Source: Lottia gigantea (taxonomy: Eukaryota; Mollusca; Gastropoda; Lottiidae). From it: 64,000 bases of DNA. The stretch is taken from contig NW_008710245.1 of the NCBI RefSeq assembly GCF_000327385.1, positions 1,382,381 through 1,446,380 on the forward strand. The letters are read 5' to 3'. Both the position numbers and the translations under genes were made by a program. The notes below the pieces were generated by a model. It had not been told where the DNA came from, ran no database searches, and saw only the letters and a list, made by a program, of their open reading frames with translations. Shown piece by piece: positions 35,801 to 47,774 of this stretch; within the stretch, counting starts at the first letter, position 1; each line of letters opens with the position of its first letter.

Positions 35801-38397
35801 ATTTCGTAGGACGTAGTGGGTACGAGTAATTGAATATATACATGTGTGCGTATATAAAAATCAAATGAATGATTTTATTGAGTAAATAGTAATTAAGCTA
35901 ATTACCTTCCATAGTTGCTTAATTCAACATCGCTAGAAATAGAAATCTGGCCACCGGTTTGAATGAAACATTTCGCCGTAATTAATTCATCCAAACTTGT
36001 TACCAATAATTTATTGTATGCTGTTACTATCTTAAATTCATATACTCCCATAGTATCCTAAAAGGCACATACATTAGTGCATTGGCAATTCTAATGGACC
36101 TTAGAGAAAGCGGAAGTCATCGTAGAGAGTGGTGTTTCTTCCGGGGGGGGGGGGGGGGGGCTATGGTTAGGGTAAGAGGATATGCCGGTCAAATTTGTTC
36201 CCATGTTATATGGCCCACCCTCGAAAATTTTGTGACCCCGGCACGGCCCCTCACCTAACCTAAATATTGTTTATAATAATAGATTTACCACATCTAAGGA
36301 TGTGAGTCATATGAAAGCTTTTCAGTGCGCAAGGAAGAACTCTATTAAGTTGTTATCAGACATAATTATCATATCTTCATGAACAATCTACTAGCTAGTT
36401 GCCAAGACCCACGTGAAGGTAACAGTATTGTTTGACCAAGTATCAACTGCTTGCTGAACAGAAAAAACCGTAGATTATATTATAAAAGCCTGATCTTGTA
36501 CTCACATTTACAGATATTTGTGCATCTCCACATGAATTGTTGTAAGGGAGATATTGGGCAAGGCCTTTCCAGCCCGGATCAGCACCCTGTACTTGGTTCG
36601 CGGGAATATTCACCAAATTGCAAGATGCATTATTCTGAAGCCCGAACACGAATATGTTTCCTTGGAAAGTACCATGAGGATTGACATTAACTACCATTCC
36701 ACTTTCATTACATTTCACTGACACTGGAAAAATATAAAAAAAAAGATAAGTAGGTCAAGAAGATGAAGATGCTACCAAAACGTTTATGACATCTTTTTAA
36801 GACATTCATATTCCCGAATAAAGAACGGCTACTGAACTTAAATGTAGGTTTACTTCTTACTGTTCTGGTTTAGCTGGCTCTACATGGCAGCAAAAACTGG
36901 GATGCTGTTGGTTTCAAAGTTACAGAAGTTTGAATTTTTGGACATAATTAAACCCAATTTGCTCAGTTTTTACGCCTCTGGGCTAATTAAGTCGGATCAC
37001 ACCACGCGGTTTTGCCATGTTAGGAAATGTACTTAGGTAAACAACTTTTGGATACCTAAATGTTCCATTCAGTCCTAACAAACAAGTACGTTTTGACATT
37101 TTAGCTGTCTCTATCGGTCAAATTTCAGCAATACGGTTCCGTTACCTCTTTTGAATTGGCAAAATGGACCATAATAATCAGTAGTACAGTAACAACCAAC
37201 TGTAGAATCCTTCTTAAAACACGATCCTCCATTCTGGCAACTTTCAGTACATTCATTTGATAAAGTTTCTGTAAATAATTTATTAGTGCTGAATAAAAGC
37301 ATTGCAAAACAACCCAGGTAAAGTGATCCATTCAAACGGCTGAAGAAAGGAAAAAATAAACAACAGTAGAATAAGAATTGGGATCTTCAAGGATACTGTC
37401 TTCCAGTTCGTTGCTCTTTCTTGATTGATCCACAATCCGTTCCGCTGGGTCTTTCACACATCGGCCTACAGTCCAAACCGCATTTCGAAGATTACACTGA
37501 ATCTAAGAATGTATTTTAGTGTTTTGTGAGTTAGTAAAGACACGTTACCTGCATTTAAACCACAATCATATCCTGATCCAGTAGTACATGTACAAGTTCC
37601 ATTTGCTTCACATTTATTACCATCGTCCGTGCATCCTACCCCAGTTCTTAGACAGACAAAGTCCCCAGATGTCGTTCCTAGAAAATACAAAAACCTTAAA
37701 GTTGGGTTGGGATGAAAAACCAAACGCACAACCTGCAATAAAATAAGGCAATGGATTAATAAAATACATACAGCAGATGAATCACAGGTATCAACCCTCT
37801 GCTCCACTTTTACCGCAATAAACAACAACAAGTTTAATGAAACCATTGGGCGAGCTATCTTTTTATCTTATTTCACAACAGAACAGAAGACAAAATACCA
37901 AACAGTTCCAAATCGCTTTTACAAATTTCTAAATTTAGCATTGTTCCATCCTAGACCTGTACATTTTGGAGAATTGAACTCTCCCTTCCTCAAAACTGTT
38001 TCAGAAGCCAAGGACCCCAAGGACTTTAGAGTGGCATAGAAAAAATAGTGTTCCGCCTACTGTATAGCCGCACTCCAACCTGAAGTTTCAGGGATCAATC
38101 CCGGAATAGGTCGCGATAATACCTTTGACTTTTTCATCCCGGTTTCCCTCTGTCAGTGATGCAGGTTTGAGTGATTGACATGGACAAAATGTCTAGTCGT
38201 TTGGATGGGACAATGAACCGAGGTCCCGATTGCTACAGACTGTGCACGTTAAAGATTCCTCAACAAATGGAAATCTAAAAAGAGTAGGTTAATGCCGCAG
38301 TCCTGGCAAATTTCCCTTATATAGCCAATATATTATAACATTACTTACCTATTGTATATACGACACCGAACAGAAATAATTGGTACCTCTTATACAT
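32884..38397 (-). CDS. EGF-ZP transmembrane protein, gene C (496 residues)
   Basis: Minus-strand coding exons, 5' to 3': 38349-38397, 37549-37677, 37146-37268, 36506-36723, 35906-36057, 35329-35465, 34945-35071, 34079-34259, 33771-33942, 32884-33086; phases identical to genes A and B, 497 codons with the stop. Signal peptide MYKRYQLFLFGVVYTIG; Cys-rich segment (GCTDDGNKCEANGTCTC); EGF (CTESCQNGGSC, YYGPFCQF); ZP module from VKCNESGMVVNV; furin site RRKR at about 382-385; one membrane span (VLAVIVTLSVVLVLIMITV) at about 442-463; tail ending FTIPRASVAT. Exon 34945-35071 uses a weak donor (gtgtta). Its acceptor must be the one at 35072, because the nearer AG would give a stop. It is more diverged from A and B than they are from each other. 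Function is inferred only at the family level: a cleavable, polymerising surface protein. Confidence 0.9.
34385..34570 (+). repeat. SINE-like repeat family 4, copy in gene C intron
   Basis: Contains gttagtgatgtaggtattgt, cgaggccccatgtgct and gggttagctaatgccgttgt, then tctggcaga. The same order is seen at 38140-38315 and, inverted, at 41310-41500. No A/B-box promoter could be confirmed. Confidence 0.55.
36141..36160. repeat. Poly-G tract in gene C intron
   Basis: A run of about 18 G residues in an otherwise AT-rich intron. A similar run lies at about 52578-52592 at the end of the hAT-like insertion in gene B. Confidence 0.85.
37860..38000 (+). repeat. Dispersed repeat family 5, copy in gene C first intron
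   Basis: Contains cctagacctgtacattttgg and agaattgaactctcccttcc, matching 19660-19712 and, inverted, 45835-45885. It lies in the intron between the signal-peptide and Cys-rich exons. Confidence 0.65.
38090..38315 (+). repeat. SINE-like repeat family 4, longest copy
   Basis: Carries cccggtttccctctgtcagt, gatgcaggt, cgaggtcccgattgctacag, actgtgcacgttaaagatt and gtaggttaatgccgcagtcc. Relatives are at 6240, 34385 and 41310 (inverted). The conserved core suggests a SINE with a shared central domain, but I cannot assign a family. Confidence 0.6.
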
Positions 38398-39746
38398 ACT
38401 ACTAATAATGGTAGCGGAAACTGAAAAAATAAAAGAAAAAAATAACATTAAACGACCACATGGAACAGACAATCCAAGCATTTGTTCATGAAAATATCCA
38501 GGCTATTTTGCCTGAAACATATCACATTTCCGTACACTTATTATCATCGATATCCATAAAATTAATCTGAAAATCTATTCATACCCTCAAATAAATGTCA
38601 GTGTGTCCAAAATGTAATGGAGTTTTACGTCCCACTTTTCTGCACCTTGTAAAAAAAAACCTTTCTCAAAATAGAGAAACGAAAATTATCAAACCCGGTT
38701 AACTTGTTTCGACCTTCCAGAAAAGACCATTCAAACTGATGAAGCTGAAAGTCTATATGGGTTGCATTGGAACTATGTTAAATTAAATATCTTGAAAGTC
38801 AAATTGATTTGCAAGTAATACATTTCAGTTGGTTCAAATAAATATATACACAGATTTTTAATATATTCATACTTTAATTTTACTATCCTGATTGAAGACA
38901 AAATAATCACTATACGCGTCAATCTCATTTGAATTTCTATACGGAATGTAAATAGGTAGGCTCTCATTAAATTGATAAAACTATTTGATTTAATTTGTAA
39001 TCAGCGTAAGATGTTTGTAAACAGAAAACCATCCGGGACATTGGCTAAGTTGGACGGACAGAAAGGACTTGTTGATCGTGAATTTTATTTTTAATAATCG
39101 TCTAGCGATTTCTAGAATTCATTACAAAGTAAGTCCTTCATTATATAAATTTGATAAAAAAAAGTCTTCATGTCTTACCTTATAACAAGATTCCTTATAA
39201 CATTTTAATCTTACGTAAAAACAAATTCAATACAACAAAGGTGGGTCATAACTGGAATGAGTCAATCGTTTCATGCAGAATCCATGATAGAATTAGTCCG
39301 AAACCAGGTTACTCTTTCCTGACTCTGATAACTGCACTAGACATAGATGTGTCAGATGGCGGTCATTCAAGAGTTAAAAAAATTATATCTACGTGTATTT
39401 ACAATTACGATAAAAAAAATATTTATGATTTTTACGTGTCTGTTTACGAGCTATCTCTGATCTCAGAGGGGAATCTCCGCCAATCTCTGACCATTTCAGT
39501 GAATTTATCTGGTATTTATTTTTGGTATTTAATAGAAAGAAATATTTTGAACTATATCGGTCATTTCCAGTGTTGTTTTCATAGAAACGTAAATATTATT
39601 AATTGAGAAATAATGAAAAATAAAACTTCAAGAAATTATTCGGATTACAGTTTAAATACTTCAAGCTGTTACCCGCAGTATGGTGGCTTTAAATCGATTC
39701 TTTAATCCACAGATTTACATTTATTTAACGTTTAAATTCGGTTAAA

Positions 39747-40062
39747 TTAAAGGGACAGATTCGCCATTTTCGGGTTTGATTTTGATCTTGAATATATATA
39801 ATTAGTCGTCAGAAGTACTAGAAATGTACAAACATCGCACGAAGGAATTTCACTTTCTATTTCAATATATGTCTTTTCTATATATTCCAGTCTCAAGAAA
39901 AAGACGAGTCGTCATTTTATCTTTCAAACTCGGATAATTGACACACGTGGATTTGAAGGCTCAAATTGTGACGATGAGAGGTGCTCACTAATACGTTAAG
40001 ATTTCCGTTTCTGATACTTAAGTACGATTGGCCCAACAGATGGCGAATCAGCCCCTTTAAAA
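39747..40062. mobile_element. MITE-like family 2, second full copy
   Basis: Starts ttaaagggacagattcgcca and ends with an agatggcgaatcagcccctt-type terminus, the inverse of the start. The inner part shares gtcttttctatatatt and gaaggctcaaatt with the other copies. Non-coding. Confidence 0.75.
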
Positions 40063-40572
40063 CAGATATAGACATCATTTATAAAATAAAATTGTTATTC
40101 AACATCATTTTTTTATATCAAGTCCGCAAATGTAATTTACCTTTGAACAATTTTTTGAGAAGGTTCTGTGAAGATTCAAATGTCCATTAACCGAGACACT
40201 ACGTACGAGTAGATTGATCCCAGTTAGAGAGGCTTAAAGTCCGCTAATGTCATCTACCTTTAACTAACTTTTAGACATTAATATATCAAGATAGTACCTA
40301 CGAATAGATTGTTCTCGGTTTTCTTTGGAGAGGATTACATGGGAAAATCACACAGTGGTTTGTACCTCGCCCATCATATCTCGCCCTAACCTTTCCTCTG
40401 ACGTATGAGATATCCGCATGTTTAGGGCCAGACTTAAAATGTCACTTTATATGTGAGTTATTCCGATCAATTTTTGACATAATGTTTGGCATAACGTTTG
40501 GAATCTATGCAAAGCTGATACAAGCAAGACACTTCCGGATATTTACGAATTAATGTCTCTATGTCCCCCATT

Positions 40573-40638
40573 GTACCACAATACAGTCGAGTTGTACGAA
40601 GAAGGGAAAAGCTTACCCCCTGGACTGTATTGTGGTAC
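40573..40638. repeat. 16-bp perfect inverted repeat (hairpin)
   Basis: gtaccacaatacagtc (40573-40588) and gactgtattgtggtac (40623-40638) are exact reverse complements around a 34-base loop. It may be a small foldback element or a hairpin. No gene overlaps it convincingly. Confidence 0.7.
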
Positions 40639-41309
40639 CGTCTTTTGGGACACAAGAACTTTATAGAATATCCGGTATTTTCAGAATAAAAGAAAATGTA
40701 CTTTATAGAAGGATAAACCTTTCTGCATATTTTAACTCTGAAAGTGATACAGGTATAATAAAGTTGTAATATAATCATAATAACGATATACTGTATGTTG
40801 TGGAAAAAAAGAGTGCTAAAAAGTGTGCAGTATCAGATACGTCACAATCTTAATTAACAATGAGTCGTATGTTCTGGAAGAAAAATATTTGGAAATATTA
40901 TTTTAGCCTTGAGCACTATCAACGTAAGTAAATTGTAAATACGGCCATAAAACGGAACCATAATCTGTGTCAACTATGTAAATGACTTCATGGCAGATTT
41001 TTGACAGCGGAATTCACAGAGATGTCCTCCCAGATCTAGATTAGTTTTAATAATGGTATTTGTCGTTTTATGATCGGATTCAAAAGGAACAATATTTACA
41101 GACACAAGTTTGCCATCCGTTTGACCAACTATATTTCAGTCTCAGAAACGGGAATAATTTAGCTAAGCTTATCAGTAATAGTGTTCACAGCCAACCGACG
41201 AAATTTGAGCCCTCAAATCCATGTGTTCAGATGTAACCGCTGGAAATGGAAAATTTGTCCCTTTAAAAACATTTAGTTCAAGTAGAAAAAAAATACTCTG
41301 ATGCAGCAT

Positions 41310-41500
41310 TAACCTCCTATTTTTGTGGGATCTTTAACGTGCACAGCCCTAAGCACATGGGGCTTTGGTTTTTTGTCCACAGCCCTTAGCACATGGGGCT
41401 TTGGTTTATTGTCCAATTCCGTGTCAGCCCCTCTTACCTGCATCACTGACAGGGGGAAACCGGGTTGAAAATTCCGAAGGTATTATCTCGACCTATGCCA
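41310..41500 (-). repeat. SINE-like repeat family 4, inverted copy with internal duplication
   Basis: Contains gggatctttaacgtgcacag, two tandem copies of the cacatggggctttggttt block, and ctgacagggggaaaccgggt. It is the reverse complement of the 38.1-kb copy in arrangement. Confidence 0.6.
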
Positions 41501-41827
41501 GGATGGATATGCAGATAAGGAATGTCGTATCCTAAACAAACGCTTTTATTTATCTATTTTGAAGAAGAATCTATATTTTGGGTTAAATTCTTTTGATAGA
41601 CATCGGAATGAGTTAATCCATCATCAATTCTTGGATTTAGGTCAAGTCTAATGGCATGGGATGGCACAATACCCTGTATGAATTCATGTTGTATTTGCAA
41701 CCAACTAATTGAATATTATGATACATGAATAATTTTCTAGAATTTTTTATATACAGAGGTATAGGCAACCATATCTGAATTTAGCATAACAGATTTGAAC
41801 AGGATTTGTTAGAAATAGTCAAGGAAT

Positions 41828-41945
41828 TGTAAAAAAGGTTTTCTAAAAAAATTCATGTGTATCGGGGACAATGATTGCATCAATTTGCACCATTCCAATT
41901 TTTAATCAGACGTCAGTGGTTCCTGCAATTCCACGAACTGTGGTT
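41828..41945 (-). pseudogene. Relic of a gene C-like ZP exon
   Basis: Read on the minus strand it resembles gene C exon 34945-35071: a gacgtct word, then ggtgcaaattgatgcaatca, a gttccc-like ccccga, aaattttagaaaacc-like text and acaattcctt. Order and spacing are kept, but the frame is broken by several changes and no flanking exons were found. It has the same orientation as gene C, about 7 kb away, suggesting an old tandem duplicate that has mostly decayed. Confidence 0.55.
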
Positions 41946-42529
41946 TCGTGTGGGGCACAGGGACATCACCGAATATGAGGCAATATCTTGATTGACTCAT
42001 TAATGGTTCAGCTTGGTATAGATACCAAAAGTCACGCCAAATTGGGCCCTTGTCATGGTAAAAATTCTCTAAACCTAGCGACCTAAAATGAGTCGGAGCA
42101 ACTACCATGAAAATCGACATTATATATCTGACCCTAAACCGAGTCTCGATATCCCAGCCGAATATCACATCGGCTGAACTGGGCAAAGCAGATTGTTCGG
42201 GCTAGTTTGTTCCATGTACAACGTTAATTACGTAGGTTTAATATGAGTGACAATACACGAATATACAACGTAATTAAATTGAATTTTATTAAAAATAAAA
42301 AGCTTATTATTCAAAAATGATATATATGTACTACAATTATGTTTCTAGCTCACACCCAATATATGATTGACATATATGCAAATTAATTCAAAAATATTTT
42401 CAGTTTGCACGAGTATCAGATAAAAAAAATAGAAGAATACTAGGTCAATAAACAAAACAGCTTTTCAACTGACTCAACTTTCAGCTTCCCCAACCGTTAC
42501 AAGTCATATTTCGTAAAGTAATAAAGGCA

Positions 42530-42705
42530 GACCTATAGCCAGACTCGATTGCTCGGAGGGGCAAGTAATATATCTAGAGGGGAAATAGTGTATGCTGTTT
42601 CAGAAATGAAATTGGTCGGTTGTTAGGTTTTTTTCCGAATGTCCAATCTGCTTTTGCCGGGTGACATTGCCCATTTGTCCTGGTAGCTATGGGTCTGAAT
42701 AGAGG
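42530..42705 (+). mobile_element. MITE-like family 3, copy 3
   Basis: cctatagccagactcgattg, then ctcggaggggcaagtaatat, ending cctggtagctatgggtctga. It has the best-preserved ends of the family and is about 170 bp long. Confidence 0.6.
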
Positions 42706-42854
42706 GTATAACCCTTGTCATTTTGGTATATTTAAAACAGAATATGTGAAGAAAATCACGTAAAACAGTCGTTGCACCCATACGTACTTGGAAATTCGTG
42801 TGAGTTAGTTGTAAATAATTCCGGCTTTACTTAAGGTCCGGAAAGTACTTTAAT

Positions 42855-43062
42855 GGGACACTTAATGGGACCTCGAACTAGGAATTTCAATTCCTATTTC
42901 TATATTTATATAAGTCTTTTCTATATGTGACAGATTCATTTTAACTTTCAAACGCGGTTAAGTCTGAACAGTTGGATTTGAAGACTTAAATTTCGACGGT
43001 GAACTATGAACATTGATGAGGTAAGGTTTCTAAGACTAAACGGATGACGAAACTGCCCGTCA
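42855..43062. mobile_element. MITE-like family 2, diverged copy
   Basis: Contains ctaggaatttcaattcctat, gtcttttctatatgtgacag and gatttgaagacttaaatttc, and ends near gatgacgaaactgcccg. The termini are degenerate. Confidence 0.55.
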
Positions 43063-43071
43063 TCAACAGAA

Positions 43072-43302
43072 ATGAAGATTGTTACAGTAATGTGGATTCT
43101 CCGGATAGGATTTACAAAAACAATCGCGGATGATCACCAGGCGATCAGAATGAAAAAAGCCACCAAAGTAGTTATGGTGACGAAGCTGCATGTCCCAGTA
43201 ACTTTTACTGAAATTGTGGATGATCAAAATGTAAGTAAGAGATGCTTTTGTCGCTGTGATAAAAGCTCTTTTGTTCAATTCATTCATTGTGTTTCTACAT
43301 GA
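43072..43302 (+). CDS. Possible small secreted peptide or orphan exon, 76 residues
   Basis: An ATG frame opens 2 bases after an AG (catcaacag) and begins with a hydrophobic, signal-like stretch (MKIVTVMWILRIGF). The sequence matches a good donor at 43231 (aaaatgtaagtaag), so part of it could be an exon. It continues openly to CRCDKSSFVQF. No family is recognised and no partner exons were found. Weakly supported. Confidence 0.2.
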   Translation: MKIVTVMWILRIGFTKTIADDHQAIRMKKATKVVMVTKLHVPVTFTEIVDDQNVSKRCFCRCDKSSFVQFIHCVST

Positions 43303-43934
43303 CAATTTCGAGTTCTATTGGTGCTCTTTGTCATCGTTTATTTTCGTTATGTCACTAGCAAAAACCCATCTCCGTCTATTTATACGTTACTTTTTATATC
43401 GACAATAAATAACGGATACGTCACAATGAACTGTTCTGCATAAACGTGTTTGAGTTGCTCTTTATGGTGTGTTGGACTCTTATTTGCTGTGATTTATCTT
43501 CATTTATGGCTTTTTGATTAATCTCAAATCCATAACTGACAGCATGAGATTATAATTAATTTACTTATGAATAACATGCGCACGTCTTTTGTTTCCCCTT
43601 GTTAGTGATGCAGTGAAAATCATTTTGTTTATCAAGAATTGGGTACATCATAGGTCATTATAAAAATACATTGAGATGTATATTTTTTAACATAATCTTC
43701 TTATGTATATGTTTATTTAAAACGCCTGCATGTTGACAGCATAGCGACACGTTAAGGGACACATCCGTGTTTTAAATGTACTTTATTTTCAAATCATTTG
43801 TCACTTTACAAAATCAAGATGGAAAACATCTAGCAACTTGTTGTAGTTAGCTTCTTAAAATTTTTTAAGTTCATTAAACGCCAGTGTTAACCATTTTATG
43901 ATGAAAAACAGTGCATAAACAAAATTTCCATTCA

Positions 43935-45240
43935 GTTCAATGAACAAGGACCCTGTCACTATTCTACTCACTATTACAAGTTACTAGTGAAATCAGTAGC
44001 TCAGTGTCACTAGCTGACAATTATAAATCAGTAGGTCAGTGTCAGTTCAATGAACAAGGACCCTGCACTATTCTACTCACTAGTACAAGTATTACAACTT
44101 ACTAGTGAAATCAGTAGCTCAGTGTCACTAGCTGACAATTATAAATCTGTAGGTCAGTGTCAGTTCAATGAACAAGGACCCTGCACTATTCTACTCAGTA
44201 TTACAGGTATTACAAGTTACTAGTGAAATCAGTAGGTCAGTGTCACAAACTGACAATTATAAATCAGTAGGTCAGTGTCAATTCAATGAACAAGGACCCT
44301 GCACTATTCTACTCAATATTACAGGTATTACAAGTTACTAGTGAAATCAGTAGGTCGGTGTCACTAGCTGACAATTATAAATCAGTAGGTCAGTGTCATT
44401 TCAATGAACAAGGACCCTGTCACTATTCTACTGAGTATTACAAGTTACTAGTGAAATCAGTAGGTCGGTGTCAGTAGCTGACAATTATAAATCAGTAGGT
44501 CAGTGTCAGTTCAATGAACAAGGACCCTGTCACTATTCTACTCAGTATTACAGGTATTACAAGTTACTAGTGAAATCAGTAGGTCAGTGTCACTAGCTGA
44601 CAATTATAAATCAGTAGGTCAGTGTCACTAGCTGACAATTATAAATCAGTAGGTCAGTGTCAGTTCAATGAACAAGGACCCTGCACTATTCTACTCAGTA
44701 TTACAAATTACTAGTGAAATCAGTAGGTCGGTATCACTAGCTGACAATTATAAATCAGTAGGTCAGTGTCAGTTCAATGAACAAGGACTCTGTCACTATT
44801 CTACTCAGTATTACAGGTATTACAAGTTACTAGTGAAATCAGTAGGTCAGTGTCACTAGCTGACAATTATAAATCATTAGGCCAGTGTCAGTTCAATGAA
44901 AAAAGGACCCTGTCACTATTCTACTGAGTATTACAAGAATTACAAGTTACTAGTGAAATCAGTAGGTCAGTGTCACTAGCTGACAATTATAAATCATGTA
45001 GGTCAGTGTCAGTTCAATGAACAAGGACCCTGCACTATTCTACTCAGTATTACAGGTATTACAAGTTACTAGTGAAATCAGTAGGTCAGTGTCACTAGCT
45101 GACAATTATGAATCAGTAGGTCAGTGTCACTAGCTGACAATTGTAAATCAGTAGGTAAGTGTCACTAGCTGATAATTATAGTTCAGTAGATTAGTTTCAC
45201 TAGCTGACAATTATAAAACCGTTAAATGTAAATAATTGGC
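43935..45240. repeat. About 120-bp tandem repeat, roughly 10 copies
   Basis: Unit contains gtcagttcaatgaacaagga, ccctgcactattctactcag, tattacaggtattacaagtt, actagtgaaatcagtaggtc and agctgacaattataaatcag. Length varies because the tacaggtattacaa block and the agctgacaatt block are repeated or lost within units. Degenerate units run to about 45240. It ends about 320 bp outside the inner boundary of the gene B arm. Confidence 0.95.
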
Positions 45241-45799
45241 CAGAGTCACTAACCAACAATTGTAAAGCATCGGTTCAATGTCACTACATCGCAGTCGTAT
45301 TTATGATCACCCACCTATCAGATATTCAATAATGTTAATGGTCTCCTGTGTATCCCCTTATCACCGATCTTATCTAAAGATGAATGGAAATCCAAGATGG
45401 GGGCACTTTATATAAGATAAACGTATTTGAGTGGTTTAGATGTATGCAATGTACATGTTATCAAGAAAATAGCGTTTTAAATACTTTCATGTCAGGTGTA
45501 TTGGCGAATACAGAAACAAATTCCAACAAATCAACAATAACTGTACAGAACCCTACCATGAAATTATAAATAGATATAGAAATATATTTTTAATAATTTA
45601 TGGTGATATTTTAGTACTTTCTGAATGTGAAAAATGTCACATTTTAATATCGGTTTCATTCACCCTAAATCATACCGGTTTACTAGGTTGGTAGGGTAAA
45701 GTCATCTGTCCTGTTGTCAAACTGTCAATGAACTCCACACAATTTGTATTAGTCCAATTTACAGCTTCTAAAAGGGGTTGCACTTTCGCCTCCCTTTTC

Positions 45800-45985
45800 A
45801 CTCATTCCATTGGTCGGATATTTAAATTTCGGGGAAGGGGGGGGGGTTTGATTCTCCCAAATGTACAGGCCTAGGGTGGAGCAGACACTTTATTTAGAAA
45901 TTAGGATTAAGGGTCTTGATATTGGGTTTTCTTCTGTTCTTATTCTGATCTGAAATTAGAAAAAAAGTATTAGAGAAGTATAGTA
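45800..45985 (-). repeat. Dispersed repeat family 5, inverted copy
   Basis: Contains gattctcccaaatgtacagg and cctagggtggagcagacact, then ttctgatctgaaattag; the reverse complement of 19580-19712 in order. A G run sits at its edge. Confidence 0.7.
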
Positions 45986-46149
45986 TCTGTTATGTACTGA
46001 TTGTTTTTAGTTTACTATGAACAATATTATCATTTAAGTTCTTATTTTTTGAATATGCAACTATCATTTGAGTCCCTTTTCAAACCTTTAATTCAAATAT
46101 ATGCCTTGAAGTTGTTAACGTATTATTACGATTGCGTCTTGAACCTAAA

Positions 46150-46390
46150 GTTCCATTATTAAATGTTCACAGCTCACCGTCGAAATTTGAGCCTTCAACT
46201 CCATGTATGTCAAGAATTATCCACTTTTCAGAGTTAAAATGACGCCTCTATATATAGAAATAGAGAAATGAATTCATAGTTTGAGGTATTTTTGAAGGGA
46301 TTATGCGATATTCGTACATTTCTGGTAATTCTGAAGACTATTTACATGTACTCAAGACTCAAATCAACCCAAATATGGACTTTAAGGTCG
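46150..46390. mobile_element. MITE-like family 2, partial copy in gene B arm
   Basis: Contains gtcgaaatttgagccttcaa, gtcaagaattatccactttt, tatagaaatagagaaatgaa and ctcaagactcaaatcaaccc, in the same order as 27690-27925. The terminal repeats are not preserved. Confidence 0.65.
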
Positions 46391-47611
46391 TTCGAAGTCT
46401 ATTTTCGAAAATCTAGAAAATACTATAAATCTATATCTAAGCACAAGGGTTCTCTCTAGAGTTGGTCGGTTGCATTACCCCCCTTCCTATAAATCCTTAT
46501 TTTTTGTGATTTTTCTCTTATGCTCTCACTGCAATCATTTTCATGTTGAAGAATATACTCTGACTAAATAACAACCTCAATAATTATTGTCCAAAAATCT
46601 TTTGCTAGCGTGCAAGGAACCTCACCCCCCCCCCCCCCAAAATGTCAAAAATATACCCCAATTAGGGTAATTACCCCCAGAATAAAAACCCTGCCTTAGC
46701 AGATATGAATGACGTTTAACTGACGTTTAAAATTGACTTAATGAAAATTTTCAGATGCCATTTCCAATTGCTGATCTCTTTTAGACAGACAATAAAATAA
46801 TTCGGAAATTAATTCGGAAATCACATTGGTTGGTGAGTAGTATCATTTTCTTGATGATATATATATATAAATTCAACCTTTGTCTCTACAGGTCTGTTGG
46901 AAGTAAAACAACACTTAACAAATTCTTATTTTTATTATAGATGTCACTTAAAAAAGAAATTTGACAGAGGCGAAGTTTTCAGATTACTTTAGCTATCGAA
47001 CTATTTTTATGTGACTATTAAATTCAGTAATTCTTTCTCCAGGTATTACTGCAAATGATTTATTAGCGGTTTGTAAGACATTTCAGTTGACGCCTAAATA
47101 TTGCTGAAATTTGGATCCATACTTTGGCTCGAATTTTTTTTACATAAAGTTATTAAAAGCATGTTTACTGAAGCAAGAGCCTTATTCTCAAATCTTAACT
47201 CGGAATGATTTTAGTGTTCCAGTCATCTGATTGGTCAATAATCAAAACTGGTTTTAAACTTAGCTTTGTTATCCAGTCAGGTTACCTAAAAATATCTAAT
47301 ATCTTAAAATCTGGATTTTTAAGTTTTGGAGAATCTTTAAAAAAACTGGAGGTAACTTTAACGGATGATTGAAAATCACCTTTATAAGTAAACCACCGTG
47401 TTATTATGGCAATTTGAGTCCATAGCACTCAATCATTTAGCGGATTTTTATTCTATTCGCTATGGGATAAGCTTTCCCATCGCATTTAATCAACCTGCGT
47501 CTTTTGAATAAAATCGGTGAATGTCACAAGTCGTTACAGGTGGGGCAAGATTTTAAAATGTTTGATTTGTGATAAACACCTTTTTCTTACAATATTTACT
47601 GCAGTTTATAA

Positions 47612-47752
47612 CCAAGTGAAGGTAAATCGTCATGTAACTACGTCAGTTAGAAGTTTTGATAGCGTGAATACCATTTAAAGGCGTCTGACAATCGACCAAA
47701 AAAAAAAGTTTGCCCCTGGCTATTGAGATTCCGTCTCGACACTCATATAAAC
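47612..47752 (+). promoter_or_regulatory. Gene B promoter: conserved block and TATA-like box
   Basis: accaagtgaaggtaaatcgt (from 47611), ctacgtcagttagaagtttt and gatagcgtgaa match gene A's upstream block base for base with few changes. catataaac at 47744-47752 is the TATA-like box, about 100 bp before the donor of the untranslated exon. Confidence 0.6.
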
Positions 47753-47774
47753 CTGAAAGCCTGTCAAATAATGC

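Larger units (their letters stand above)
38420..41800. other. Spacer between gene C and the central arrays
   Basis: No supported gene. It contains MITE-like family 2 (39747-40062), a 16-bp inverted repeat (40573-40638) and family 4 (41310-41500). A 151-codon plus-strand frame at 39151-39606 is AT-rich and shows no domain. Confidence 0.45.
45558..47600. other. Upstream part of the gene B arm
   Basis: 45558-45780 is the inverted match of 30370-30630, and 46890-47100 and 47390-47560 match gene A's upstream region. Inserted in it are dispersed repeat family 5 (45800-45985, inverted) and a diverged family 2 MITE (46150-46390), plus poly-C at 46626. No gene is seen. Confidence 0.6.

Noticed and set aside
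39151-39606. 151-codon plus-strand frame
   Set aside because: AT-driven composition, no domain, no splice partners and no counterpart elsewhere in the window.
41902-42186. 94-codon minus-strand frame
   Set aside because: It overlaps the relic exon only at its end and in a different context; no domain and no flanking signals.
43935-45240. Regular array considered as CRISPR
   Set aside because: Units are repeated throughout with no unique spacers, in a eukaryotic intron-rich region; the same applies to the 55-, 32-, 36- and 69-bp arrays.
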